Below the pieces are notes generated by a model. It worked only from the letters and a program-made list of their open reading frames with translations, was not told where the DNA came from and ran no database searches. This document shows, piece by piece, positions 1 to 9,477 of a DNA stretch of 64,000 nucleotides. This stretch comes from Treponema sp. (GTDB taxonomy: Bacteria; Spirochaetota; Spirochaetia; Treponematales; Treponemataceae), in NCBI GenBank assembly GCA_024693715.1, contig JAILKS010000013.1, positions 1 to 64,000 of the forward strand, in the 5' to 3' direction. The position numbers and the translations under genes are program-made. How positions within the stretch are numbered: position 1 is the first letter of the stretch; each line of letters begins with the position of its first letter.

Positions 1-1
1 T

Positions 2-712
2 GTACGAGACCTTTGGGAAATGTACTGCCACCTTGCAGACCGCAAAGGCTGGAAAACAGAAACCATGGAAGCCCAGGAAACTGAGGTTGGGGGCTTTAAT
101 AAAATTGTAACTTCTATAAGCGGTAAGTTTGTTTATGGTACACTTCGCTGGGAATCTGGAGTTCATCGAGTTCAGCGTGTTCCTCAGACAGAAAGTCAGG
201 GACGTCTGCAGACTTCTACTGCAACTGTTGCCGTTTTGCCTGAAGCTGAAGAAACTGAAATTGAAATTAAACCGGGTGATGTTCGCATTGATGTTATGCG
301 TGCAGGTGGACCTGGCGGACAGTGTGTAAATACAACAGACTCTGCAGTTCGTCTTACTCATATTCCAACCGGACTTGTTGTAATTCAGCAGGATGAAAAA
401 TCACAGATAAAAAATAAGGAAAAAGCATTCCGCGTTTTGCGTGCAAGATTGTTTGATCTTGAAGAAAGCAAAAAACAGGAAGAAAGAGCCGCAGCCCGTT
501 CAAGCATGGTCGGTTCTGGAGCCCGTTCTGAAAAAATCCGTACTTATAACTTTCCGCAGGATCGCGTTACAGATCACCGCATAAATTACAGTGCGCATAA
601 TCTTCCATCGTTTATGATGGGCGAAATGGATGATATGCTTGATGCACTGAACGTTTACGCTAAGGAAGAGCAGCTTGCTGCGGATGTAACTACTTTGGAA
701 AGTAATGCATAG
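2..712 (+). CDS. prfA: Peptide chain release factor 1, 5'-truncated by window edge
   Basis: Frame open from base 2; GGQ motif ([24 protein letters not shown]) and RF1-type [15 protein letters not shown]; overlaps prmC. Confidence 0.93.
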   Translation, partial: VRDLWEMYCHLADRKGWKTETMEAQETEVGGFNKIVTSISGKFVYGTLRWESGVHRVQRVPQTESQGRLQTSTATVAVLPEAEETEIEIKPGDVRIDVMRAGGPGGQCVNTTDSAVRLTHIPTGLVVIQQDEKSQIKNKEKAFRVLRARLFDLEESKKQEERAAARSSMVGSGARSEKIRTYNFPQDRVTDHRINYSAHNLPSFMMGEMDDMLDALNVYAKEEQLAADVTTLESNA

Positions 713-1631
713 TGCTACAATCCGTCAATTCAAAAATTCCGCTATAAAAGAATTACAGGAAATCTCGCCGAGTCCTGAGCTTGATGTTCAGGTTCTTTTG
801 TCTCATGCGTTAAATTATGACAAAACCCGGCTTCTATTATTTGCAGAAAATCATATTCCGGATGATAAATTGGAATGGCTCAACGAGGCAGTTGCCAAAC
901 GAAAGACGGGACTTCCCGTTGCCTATATTACCGGTGTGAAGGAATTTTATGGGTATGATTTTTTTGTTACCCCTGATGTTCTGATTCCGAAGCCTGATAC
1001 AGAGATTCTTGTTGAACAGGCAGTACAGCAGATTGCAGATAAAATCAGAGCGAATAAAAGAATTTTAAGTATATGTGATATGTGTACTGGAAGCGGTTGT
1101 ATTGCAATTTCTGTATTAATGACACTTTCAGAAAAATATAAGCTTGATGATGAATCGATTCCTGTTTTTACGATGGTTGATATAAGTGAAAAAGTGCTTG
1201 AGGTCGCACGTAAAAATACATCGCAGATTTTGAAAAGACCTGAACTTTTACAAAAAATCAGATTTATACGATCGAATCTTTTTGAAAATGTTACAGGAAG
1301 GTTTGATTTTATTTTATCAAATCCACCATATATTCCTCATTCAATGGTAAAGGAGCTTTTAAAGGATGGAAGAAATGAACCTGTACTGGCATTAGACGGT
1401 GATGTAACAAAGGATGGTGAATTGACTTTAAAAGATGATGGAATGGAAGTTATACGGAACTTGATTGAGCAGAGTACGATTCATCTTTATACAGGGGGGA
1501 CAACCCTCATGGAAACCGGTGAATATAATGCGGAAAAAACTTCGGATTTTGCACGAATATATGGTTTCAAAACAAAAATTTACAAGGATTTAGAAAATCA
1601 GCCTCGTGTAGTTCAGATGAAAATTAATTAA
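705..1631 (+). CDS. prmC: Release factor glutamine N5-methyltransferase
   Basis: NPPY motif (LSNPPYIP), class I MTase fold ([13 protein letters not shown]), directly downstream of and overlapping prfA. Confidence 0.93.
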   Translation: MHSATIRQFKNSAIKELQEISPSPELDVQVLLSHALNYDKTRLLLFAENHIPDDKLEWLNEAVAKRKTGLPVAYITGVKEFYGYDFFVTPDVLIPKPDTEILVEQAVQQIADKIRANKRILSICDMCTGSGCIAISVLMTLSEKYKLDDESIPVFTMVDISEKVLEVARKNTSQILKRPELLQKIRFIRSNLFENVTGRFDFILSNPPYIPHSMVKELLKDGRNEPVLALDGDVTKDGELTLKDDGMEVIRNLIEQSTIHLYTGGTTLMETGEYNAEKTSDFARIYGFKTKIYKDLENQPRVVQMKIN

Positions 1632-1685
1632 ACTAAATTGAATAAAAAATTTGTATTTCTCATAATCAATGTTATAATTTAACTG

Positions 1686-3635
1686 ATGTTCTTTGGTATA
1701 GAATATAGTTTGTGCGGTTTTCTTTGTCTTAGCCTGATATATATTCTTAATTGTGTTACGAACAACTTTCCGACACGCACAAATATTATTTACAAATTCT
1801 TTATGTTCTCTGTTCTTCTTGGGACTTTTTTACAGGGAGGAGCAATTTTCCTTGAGAGAGCTTTGCCTGTAGAATATAACGTAATTAAATATATTGCGTT
1901 TTTCTCTTTTATAGGAACATCCAATCTTGAAGCAATTTTCTATTACATGTTTATTGTTTCTATAAGTCATGAACAGATTCGTTTTAAAAAGATTCATCTT
2001 TTCCTTATAGTTTTACCGTTTTTATATGAAGCAATAACGCTTATTTCAAATTATTATACGAAGTTTGTTTTTTACATTGATGCAGATGGAAATTATGTAA
2101 GGCAGCTTGGTCTTTATATTTTTTATGGCATAAATCTTTATTATCTTTTCATATGTGTTTTTGAGCTTGTAAAAAACAGGGCATCGATAAAGACTATAAT
2201 ATATTCTTCTATTTTTACATTTTTCGTTTTAGTGGGCATGTCACTTCAGATTTTTAAACCACAGATGAATATTCTGTCGTTCTGTATTTCCATGGCATTT
2301 ATTATTATCAATTATATTTTGAGAAATCCTCGGGAACTTCATGATGCAAACAATGGTGCATATAATAGAATTGCCTTCCGTGAATTTTATTTTTGTAAAA
2401 AGAAAAAGTTAATAGACAATAAGGTTCTTGCTTTAGTTCAGCTTAGTAATTTTGATGTGATTTTGAGTAATTACGGTTCGTCAAACTGCTATTCTATTTT
2501 ACGACAGATAATTCCTGTAATTATGAAAAAAGTTGGAGTAAAATACTGCTTTTATCTTTTTCACAACAGTTTTCTTTTTACCTGTAAGGACAGGGAATCT
2601 GCACTGGAAATCCTTGAGTATATCAAGTGGTATATGCCGTCTCCAAAGGATTTGAAAGACGGAATCAGGAAAAATCCGCTTCATCATGTTCAGGTAGACA
2701 GGGATTTGTTTATTCTGGAAAATACAAGCTTTATAGATTTAGTTGAAGAGGATGTTGCAGAATATCATAAAATTGATGTGCTTACAGAATTGCTGCAATA
2801 TGCGGTAGTTATTAATTCAAATCATAATGCAATAAACATAATTGATGATAAGATTATCGATGAATTTTTAGCTGCAAAGAAAAGACAGAAAGCAATTCAC
2901 GCAGCAATTCAGGATCAGTCGTTTGAAGTTTACATGCAGCCTATTTATGATCTTAAATCGAAAACTTTTACGGGAGCGGAATCACTTTTACGGTTGAAAG
3001 ATGAAAACGGCAATTTTATACCGCCATCATTATTTATTCCTGATGCAGAAAAGGATGGCAGCATTATCAAGCTTGGTGAAATTTCGATAAGAAAAACTTG
3101 TGAATATATTAAACGTGGAAATCTTGTAAACAAAGGAATTAAAAAGGTAAATATTAATCTTTCAATAATTCAGTGTATGCAGGATAATATAGTTGAACAG
3201 ATTATAAACATTCTTGATGAATATCAGATTCCACCGACCATGATTCGTTTTGAAATTACAGAAACTATTATGGCAACGAATCCTGAACAACTTGAAGCAG
3301 TCATGCGCGGGCTTGGAGAATTCGGCATTGAATTTGCGCTTGATGATTATGGAACCGGTTATTCAAATACTTCACGTCTGCTTACTTTCCCGTTCTCTGA
3401 AATTAAATTTGACAAGAGCTTTGTAAATTCAATGGTTGTTGATGATAAAAATTCGATTCCGCTTAAATATCTTATGAACATGGTAAAATCTTCCGGAATG
3501 ATTACTCTTGTCGAAGGAGTAGAAGAAAAAGAAACCTCCGACCTTATAGAAGAATTCGGAGGTGACTTGATACAAGGTTTCTACTATGCAAAACCGATGC
3601 CTCTGGAAGAATTCAAAAAGAAAATTTCAAATTAA
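1686..3635 (+). CDS. Membrane-anchored EAL-domain protein with degenerate GGDEF-like domain
   Basis: Multi-TM N-terminus; EAL-type motifs AESLLR, NINLS, EITET, DDYGTGYSN, KFDKSF, EGVEE, QGFYYAKP; no GGDEF signature. Confidence 0.85.
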   Translation: MFFGIEYSLCGFLCLSLIYILNCVTNNFPTRTNIIYKFFMFSVLLGTFLQGGAIFLERALPVEYNVIKYIAFFSFIGTSNLEAIFYYMFIVSISHEQIRFKKIHLFLIVLPFLYEAITLISNYYTKFVFYIDADGNYVRQLGLYIFYGINLYYLFICVFELVKNRASIKTIIYSSIFTFFVLVGMSLQIFKPQMNILSFCISMAFIIINYILRNPRELHDANNGAYNRIAFREFYFCKKKKLIDNKVLALVQLSNFDVILSNYGSSNCYSILRQIIPVIMKKVGVKYCFYLFHNSFLFTCKDRESALEILEYIKWYMPSPKDLKDGIRKNPLHHVQVDRDLFILENTSFIDLVEEDVAEYHKIDVLTELLQYAVVINSNHNAINIIDDKIIDEFLAAKKRQKAIHAAIQDQSFEVYMQPIYDLKSKTFTGAESLLRLKDENGNFIPPSLFIPDAEKDGSIIKLGEISIRKTCEYIKRGNLVNKGIKKVNINLSIIQCMQDNIVEQIINILDEYQIPPTMIRFEITETIMATNPEQLEAVMRGLGEFGIEFALDDYGTGYSNTSRLLTFPFSEIKFDKSFVNSMVVDDKNSIPLKYLMNMVKSSGMITLVEGVEEKETSDLIEEFGGDLIQGFYYAKPMPLEEFKKKISN

Positions 3636-3919
3636 ATATCTTCACTCTTACTTATAAAAAGACTGATTCCCTCTTTTGGGAATTTCTTTTTTATTGCTTC
3701 AATTATTGCCTTTATTTTCTGCATGCCTGATAAATCTGTGTACGCAAAAAGAACAAAGTTCAACTCCGGCCAGATTGTATCTCCAAGCTTTTTAGAACTT
3801 CCGCCTCGTCCCATTACTTCTGGTAAAACAGTGTACTGAATGTCTGGAATTTCCTGTTCAAGTAATTCAATTATATCATCTTCAACTGACTGATTTGAAA
3901 TTATTTCTGCTTTATACAT
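3632..3919 (-). CDS. Small P-II-like, PG0541-type transporter-associated protein
   Basis: 95 aa, last gene of the RND operon; recalled resemblance to PG0541-type transporter-associated proteins. Confidence 0.55.
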   Translation of the reverse strand: MYKAEIISNQSVEDDIIELLEQEIPDIQYTVLPEVMGRGGSSKKLGDTIWPELNFVLFAYTDLSGMQKIKAIIEAIKKKFPKEGISLFISKSEDI

Positions 3920-3929
3920 AGTTTTCCTC

Positions 3930-6900
3930 TTAATAGTTTACTCTGATAGGAGATTTTTTTGTTTTTTTCTCTTTCATTACAAGACTGTAGATTACAGGAA
4001 TAACAAGGAGTGTAATGAAGGTACTTGAAATTAATCCTCCTACAACTGCTATCGCTATCGGTTGAACCATACCTGCCTGTCCGTTATTGTTAAAGCACAT
4101 TGGTAACATTCCAAGGATTGTAGTTAGTGTTGTCATTAATACAGGACGTAAACGGCTTATGCCTGATGTGAGACAGGCTTCCTTTAATTTATAGCCTCGT
4201 CCTATCAGAATGTTAGTATAGTCTACGAGGATGATACCGTTGTTTACTACTATTCCAAGCAGCATGATAATACCAATCATGGACATTATAGATAAAGTGT
4301 TTCCTGCAATTTTGCTTATAAGGATTACACCAATCATAATGAATGGAATAGTTGCAAGATTTATAAGTGGAGCTTTAAAGCTTTCATAAGTAGAAGCCAT
4401 TACACCGAAAACCAGAAGAATTGCCATAAGTGCGATTTTTATATACAGGAAATACTGCTTTTTTGTATTTTTCCATGCACCCTCGTAGCTTATGCTTACT
4501 GATTCCGGAATTACAACTTTTGTGTTTACAAGCTCTTTAATCTCATCTTCAATAACATTGTCGTTTTCTTTTGTAAGATTATTTGCCGTTATGTGAATAA
4601 TACGTTTCTGATTTTCACGGTTGATTGAAACAGGTCCAAGACCTTTTTTTGTTGAGGCAAAGTTTGATACACTTATCATTCCACCGTTACCGCGCACGTA
4701 AATTGAGCTTAAATCATTTATTGTTTTTCTGTCTTCCGGTCTGTACGAAACTACTACATTGTAATCTTTTCCGTTATTTCTGTAGACGCAGGCAGTTGAA
4801 CCGTTGATTGCATAGTTTATTTCTCGTGCAACTGTAGAAATATCGATTCCAAAGGAATATGCCCTGTCTCTGTCAATTACTATTTCAACTTGTGGAAGAC
4901 CGTTTGACATGCTTATTACAGGTTCACTTATTTTTTTATCAGCAGAAATTGCAGTTTGAATGTCTGTTGCAACCTGCATAGCTGAAGTAATGTCATCTGA
5001 GCGAAGGACAATGTCTACACTGTTGCCACCCCATTGACCACGGAAGCCGGCACGGAAGTTAAAATTAACTCCTGGAAATTCTGCAAAATGCCTGCGAAGC
5101 TTATTCTGCATCGTATCTGCATCGTCAATCTGTTTATCAGAGGAAGGAAGCGAAATTGTAATTGAACCTCCGTTCGTTGAATTTCTGTTTCCGCCTATAG
5201 ATGTTCTTATAGTTCTTATTCCCTGAAGTTCATTTTTTGCATAATTTTCCATTGCAAGAACAACCTGCTTAGTTTCATCATAGGTTGAAGCAGTAGGAAG
5301 GGTAATGTTTAATCCAACCTGATCATCACGACCGCCTGTCATCTGATTGAACTGCATTGTAGGAAGTAAGGCAAGTGAAATACCAAGAATTGCAATTGCA
5401 AGAACCAGAGTTACTAATCTGTAGCTTAAGGCTGTCTTTAACAGTTTTGAATATATTCGTGTAATAAAAGTAATTATTTTATTGAAAGATTCATAAAGCT
5501 TTTTTAACACAGGATTTTTGACAGGATTTTCTTCTCTGTTTGAAAGCGGAAAGAATTTTCCTGCAAGAACCGGAACAAGGAATACTGCTACAAGAAGCGA
5601 TGAAAAAAGTGAAATTACAATCGTAAAAATTGCATCCTTGAAAACCTGTCCCATCGGTCCAAGGTCTTTGATAAAGAAAACGAATGGAAGGAAAACACAT
5701 ATTGTCGTAAGGTTTCCGGAAAGTACAGAGGTAAACATTTCCTGTGAACCAAGTATGGCAGATATTTTTGGTTTTGCTCCACGCTGACGGTATGCATAAA
5801 TGTTGTCTATCATAACGATTGAAGCATCGACTATCATACCTACTCCAAGAATAAGACCTGTTAATGTCATCATGTTCAAGGTCAATCCAAAGACACTCAT
5901 TGCAAACAGTGTGATGATTATTGAAAGAGGAATTGAAATTGAAATGATGATGGTTGACTTAAAGTTCTGAAGGAAAATGAAAAGAATCAGTACGGCAAGC
6001 AAAAGCCCCTGCCATGCAGATGTTATTAAAGTATTGATTGTCTCGCGGATAGAATCAGTTGAATCCTGAATGATTTCAAGCGTAATATCTGATGGAAGAT
6101 TTTTTTCTGCCTGCTGGATTTTTTTGTAAACGTTGTTTGCTACCGTTACCGTGTTTGAGTCGGATTCCTTTGTAATGTTTATGTAAACACCCATTTCACC
6201 GTTGATAAAGCTTTCCTGGGTTGTTTCTCCATATCCGAGGTAAACGTCTGCAATATCGTCTAATCTTACAGAATATCCGTTGATGTTTGAAATTACTGTG
6301 TTTTTAATTTCATCGAGGGATGTATATTCTCCGGTTGTTCTGACAATATAATTTTTTTTACCGTCCTGAACTTTTCCTCCTCCAAGCTCAAGATTTTGTC
6401 TTGAAAGGGCAGAGGTAACTGTAGGAACAGAATATCCATAAGCAGTCATTCTGTTTTGATTTAACAGAACATTTACCTGTGCAGAACGTCCGCCATAAAC
6501 TGTCGCTTCACCGACACCGTCAGCCTGTTCAAGAATGCTTACAACGGAATTTTCGGCAATCGCTTTTAAATCATCTGTTGAACGGTTACCGCGGATGAGT
6601 ACACTCATTATTTCGCTGTTGTCCATTCCGAATTTCATAATTGAAGGGTCGCTTGCATTGTCAGGAAGACTTCGTTTTACACGGTCAAGCTTTTCACGGA
6701 TTTCATTTTTTATTTTATCAAGGTCGGTTCCATATTCAAATTCAAGAGAAACCATCGATGAACCTTCATTTGATGTTGATGAAAGTTTTGTTAAACCGCT
6801 TATGCTTACAACTGCACTTTCAATCGGTTTAGTAACTGTTTTTTCTACAGATTCAGGACCTGCATTCGGATAACTAGTCTGTATTACCAAAAACGGATTT

Positions 6901-7022
6901 TCAGTTTCAGGCATAAGTGCAATTGAAACATTGCTTAAGGTCATAATTCCCATTACGCCAAGAAGTACGAAAATAATTAAAATAAGAACAGGATGCTGAA
7001 GTGTTTTTCTACTTAAACTCAT
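3930..7022 (-). CDS. RND efflux transporter permease (AcrB/HAE1-like)
   Basis: 1030 aa, two-fold repeated TM layout; GVGMIVDASIVMIDNI and LLGIVVNNGIILVDYTN helices; adaptor and TolC genes in same operon. Confidence 0.93.
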   Translation of the reverse strand: MSLSRKTLQHPVLILIIFVLLGVMGIMTLSNVSIALMPETENPFLVIQTSYPNAGPESVEKTVTKPIESAVVSISGLTKLSSTSNEGSSMVSLEFEYGTDLDKIKNEIREKLDRVKRSLPDNASDPSIMKFGMDNSEIMSVLIRGNRSTDDLKAIAENSVVSILEQADGVGEATVYGGRSAQVNVLLNQNRMTAYGYSVPTVTSALSRQNLELGGGKVQDGKKNYIVRTTGEYTSLDEIKNTVISNINGYSVRLDDIADVYLGYGETTQESFINGEMGVYINITKESDSNTVTVANNVYKKIQQAEKNLPSDITLEIIQDSTDSIRETINTLITSAWQGLLLAVLILFIFLQNFKSTIIISISIPLSIIITLFAMSVFGLTLNMMTLTGLILGVGMIVDASIVMIDNIYAYRQRGAKPKISAILGSQEMFTSVLSGNLTTICVFLPFVFFIKDLGPMGQVFKDAIFTIVISLFSSLLVAVFLVPVLAGKFFPLSNREENPVKNPVLKKLYESFNKIITFITRIYSKLLKTALSYRLVTLVLAIAILGISLALLPTMQFNQMTGGRDDQVGLNITLPTASTYDETKQVVLAMENYAKNELQGIRTIRTSIGGNRNSTNGGSITISLPSSDKQIDDADTMQNKLRRHFAEFPGVNFNFRAGFRGQWGGNSVDIVLRSDDITSAMQVATDIQTAISADKKISEPVISMSNGLPQVEIVIDRDRAYSFGIDISTVAREINYAINGSTACVYRNNGKDYNVVVSYRPEDRKTINDLSSIYVRGNGGMISVSNFASTKKGLGPVSINRENQKRIIHITANNLTKENDNVIEDEIKELVNTKVVIPESVSISYEGAWKNTKKQYFLYIKIALMAILLVFGVMASTYESFKAPLINLATIPFIMIGVILISKIAGNTLSIMSMIGIIMLLGIVVNNGIILVDYTNILIGRGYKLKEACLTSGISRLRPVLMTTLTTILGMLPMCFNNNGQAGMVQPIAIAVVGGLISSTFITLLVIPVIYSLVMKEKKTKKSPIRVNY

Positions 7023-7024
7023 TA

Positions 7025-8104
7025 TTATTCCTTGCTTTTGGAAGATTTTTTACCTTTTTTCTTCTCATCTGGTTTTGGAAAATTACCGTTATCCGGTAAA
7101 TCCTGCTTTTTATTCTTATCATCAAAAGATTCCGGCATCACAGCATTTCCGCTGACATCACTTACAGTTGCTCCGTCAAATAAGGTGAGCATACCCTCTG
7201 TTACGACAATTTCATCTGAATCGATTCCTGAAGTTATTTCATAGAAGCCGCTTACGTTATGACCGAGCGTAACTTCACGTTTAGTTACTGTACAATCCTG
7301 ATTTACAACATAAAGATAGCTTTTATCGTTTACGGTTACGATGGAATCCTGTTGAATGATTATGCAGTTTTTATAGGTAGAAGTAAAAAGCTTTACTTTA
7401 GCGAACATTCCCGCATTTATTCTGGAATCTGTTTTTTCAAATGTAAGATAAATTTCTTTCGTTCTTGTAAGTGAATCTACAACAGGAGATATTTTTGACA
7501 CATTTGCAATAAAAACTACATCAGGATATGCTTCAAGAGTAACTTCTGCAGTTTGACCTATTTTAAGCTCTGAAATATATCTTTCAGGAATGTTTGATTT
7601 TATCTGAAGGTTTTTAACATCACCGATTTTTGTGATTACAGAATTAATGTTTACCTTTTGTCCTGTTTTTATAGGCGAAGAAAGAATCGTTCCTGAAATT
7701 GACGCTGTCACCGGGCTTTTTGCATAAACTGTTCCAGGTTCAGACGGATCTATGTATGCAATTACATCACCCTTATTTACATAATCACCGAGAGATTTAT
7801 TTACCTGAACTACACGTCCTCCGATTGAAGGATAAACTTCAACAGATACCTGAGTTTCTATATCTCCGTTTGTAAGAATGAAATCTGTTAAATCAGTTCT
7901 TTGTGTTTTAATTGTTTTTACTGAAGTAATCTGTTGACCACCACCACTGAAACCAAAGCCTCTGAAGCTTTCAGGTCCTTTTGAAGAATTTTTACCCTTT
8001 TTTATCAAAAAAAAGATTGAAAGACCTGCTATGAGAATAACTATAATTGTAATTATTATTGTCTTTTTTTTAGATGGTTTTTCATAGTCTGATTCGTAAT
8101 CCAT
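7025..8104 (-). CDS. RND efflux periplasmic adaptor (membrane fusion protein)
   Basis: N-terminal TM, lipoyl-like IGGRVVQVNKSLGDYVNKGDVIAYID, beta-barrel region; operon context. Confidence 0.9.
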   Translation of the reverse strand: MDYESDYEKPSKKKTIIITIIVILIAGLSIFFLIKKGKNSSKGPESFRGFGFSGGGQQITSVKTIKTQRTDLTDFILTNGDIETQVSVEVYPSIGGRVVQVNKSLGDYVNKGDVIAYIDPSEPGTVYAKSPVTASISGTILSSPIKTGQKVNINSVITKIGDVKNLQIKSNIPERYISELKIGQTAEVTLEAYPDVVFIANVSKISPVVDSLTRTKEIYLTFEKTDSRINAGMFAKVKLFTSTYKNCIIIQQDSIVTVNDKSYLYVVNQDCTVTKREVTLGHNVSGFYEITSGIDSDEIVVTEGMLTLFDGATVSDVSGNAVMPESFDDKNKKQDLPDNGNFPKPDEKKKGKKSSKSKE

Positions 8105-8113
8105 TTATAACTC

Positions 8114-9373
8114 CTATTTAATTGTTCCGAAAGGAACTCCCAGTGTGTTTTCCAAATCAAGTATTGCGCTTATTAAAGAATAAAGCTGTGACTGCTCATT
8201 TGTTTTTGCTTTTAGAAGATTGTCTGCCGCTGTCTGAAGGGTCAGAAGATCCTTTGAACCATGATTGTATGCAGTTAAAGTCATGTTGTAAGTTTTCTGT
8301 GCAAGTTCAACGTTTGATGATAGAATTTTCAACTGCGATTTTGACTGCTGGATTTGTTTTATCTTTGTCTGAATATTAATCTGTGTTGATTCTTTTTCAT
8401 CCTTGTATTGAAGCTCAATTGTCTGAAGGTTTGCTTTTTGAGTTTCAATATTTAATGCTCCTGTAGACCACGGCAGATAACCGTCCAGAGGAATTCTTAA
8501 TCCAAGTGAAATTGAATTTCTTGTTTGAGTTTTATCTGTTGCATCATTTCCGCTTAAGCTGTATGAATAGCCGGCAGAAAGTGATGGCCCCCAGACAGAG
8601 AATCTTGTTGCAAGAAGATTGTTCTTTGCATTTTCAAGCTGATATTTAAGTGATTTTATTGAAGGAATTTCATCTATATTGTATTCAACATTTATATCAC
8701 CGGTCGTATTAAAATCATTCAGACTGCCTTTAAGTTCAATTTCTTCATCCCAAGCTATTCCTATCATTTGTTTAAAAGAGTCGAGTGAATTTTCATAGCT
8801 GATAGATGTATTTTCAAGATTCGGCTTTAAGCTTTCATAATTATATTGTGCGGTGAGAAGATCAAGCTCAGAAAGCTGTCCGCGGTTAAATTTTTCTTTG
8901 CTTGCGTTGTAACGCTGGCGTGCAGTTTCAAGATTTCTTTGCTGGAGTGCAATATTTTCTTTTGTAAGGATAAGATTTAAGAATAATTTGCGAACATTCA
9001 GTTCAATTGTTCTTATTGCAGAATCATAGGTGATTAAACCGTTTTCATAATTGATTTTTGCACCGTTTATTGCAGTATAAAGCGAAGGTGTAAGCGAAAG
9101 ATTGACACTTGCAGAAATTGTCCAGGTAGACGGACTGTTTTCTTCCAGCGAGGGATTATAACCGGCACTTAAAGAGGCAGTTGGTGAAACGCTGTTCCAT
9201 GAGGTTTTATTTTTCTTATCAAGAAGATTAAGATTAATTCTCTGTTTTTGAATCGTAACATTATTCTGACAGGCAAGTGAAACTGCTTCATCAACAGTTA
9301 TTGTTTTTTTCTCCTGTGCAAAAAAGGATGCACAGACAGAAAGTATTAATAAAATAAGAAAAGTTTTTTTCAT
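8114..9373 (-). CDS. TolC-family outer membrane efflux protein
   Basis: Signal peptide, coiled-coil helices, operon with RND and adaptor. Confidence 0.88.
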   Translation of the reverse strand: MKKTFLILLILSVCASFFAQEKKTITVDEAVSLACQNNVTIQKQRINLNLLDKKNKTSWNSVSPTASLSAGYNPSLEENSPSTWTISASVNLSLTPSLYTAINGAKINYENGLITYDSAIRTIELNVRKLFLNLILTKENIALQQRNLETARQRYNASKEKFNRGQLSELDLLTAQYNYESLKPNLENTSISYENSLDSFKQMIGIAWDEEIELKGSLNDFNTTGDINVEYNIDEIPSIKSLKYQLENAKNNLLATRFSVWGPSLSAGYSYSLSGNDATDKTQTRNSISLGLRIPLDGYLPWSTGALNIETQKANLQTIELQYKDEKESTQINIQTKIKQIQQSKSQLKILSSNVELAQKTYNMTLTAYNHGSKDLLTLQTAADNLLKAKTNEQSQLYSLISAILDLENTLGVPFGTIK

Positions 9374-9477
9374 TTTTAATCCTACTATAATAATTTAGTA
9401 TATATTAAAAAGTTACTTTAATCAAAAAATAATTTAAAAATGGTGTTTTTTTTTAATAAATATTGTATTTTTATTAT

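Noticed and set aside
4625-6873. Several + strand ORFs of 60-112 aa opposite the RND permease
   Set aside because: Antisense to a long conserved CDS with no SD or family signal; shadow ORFs.
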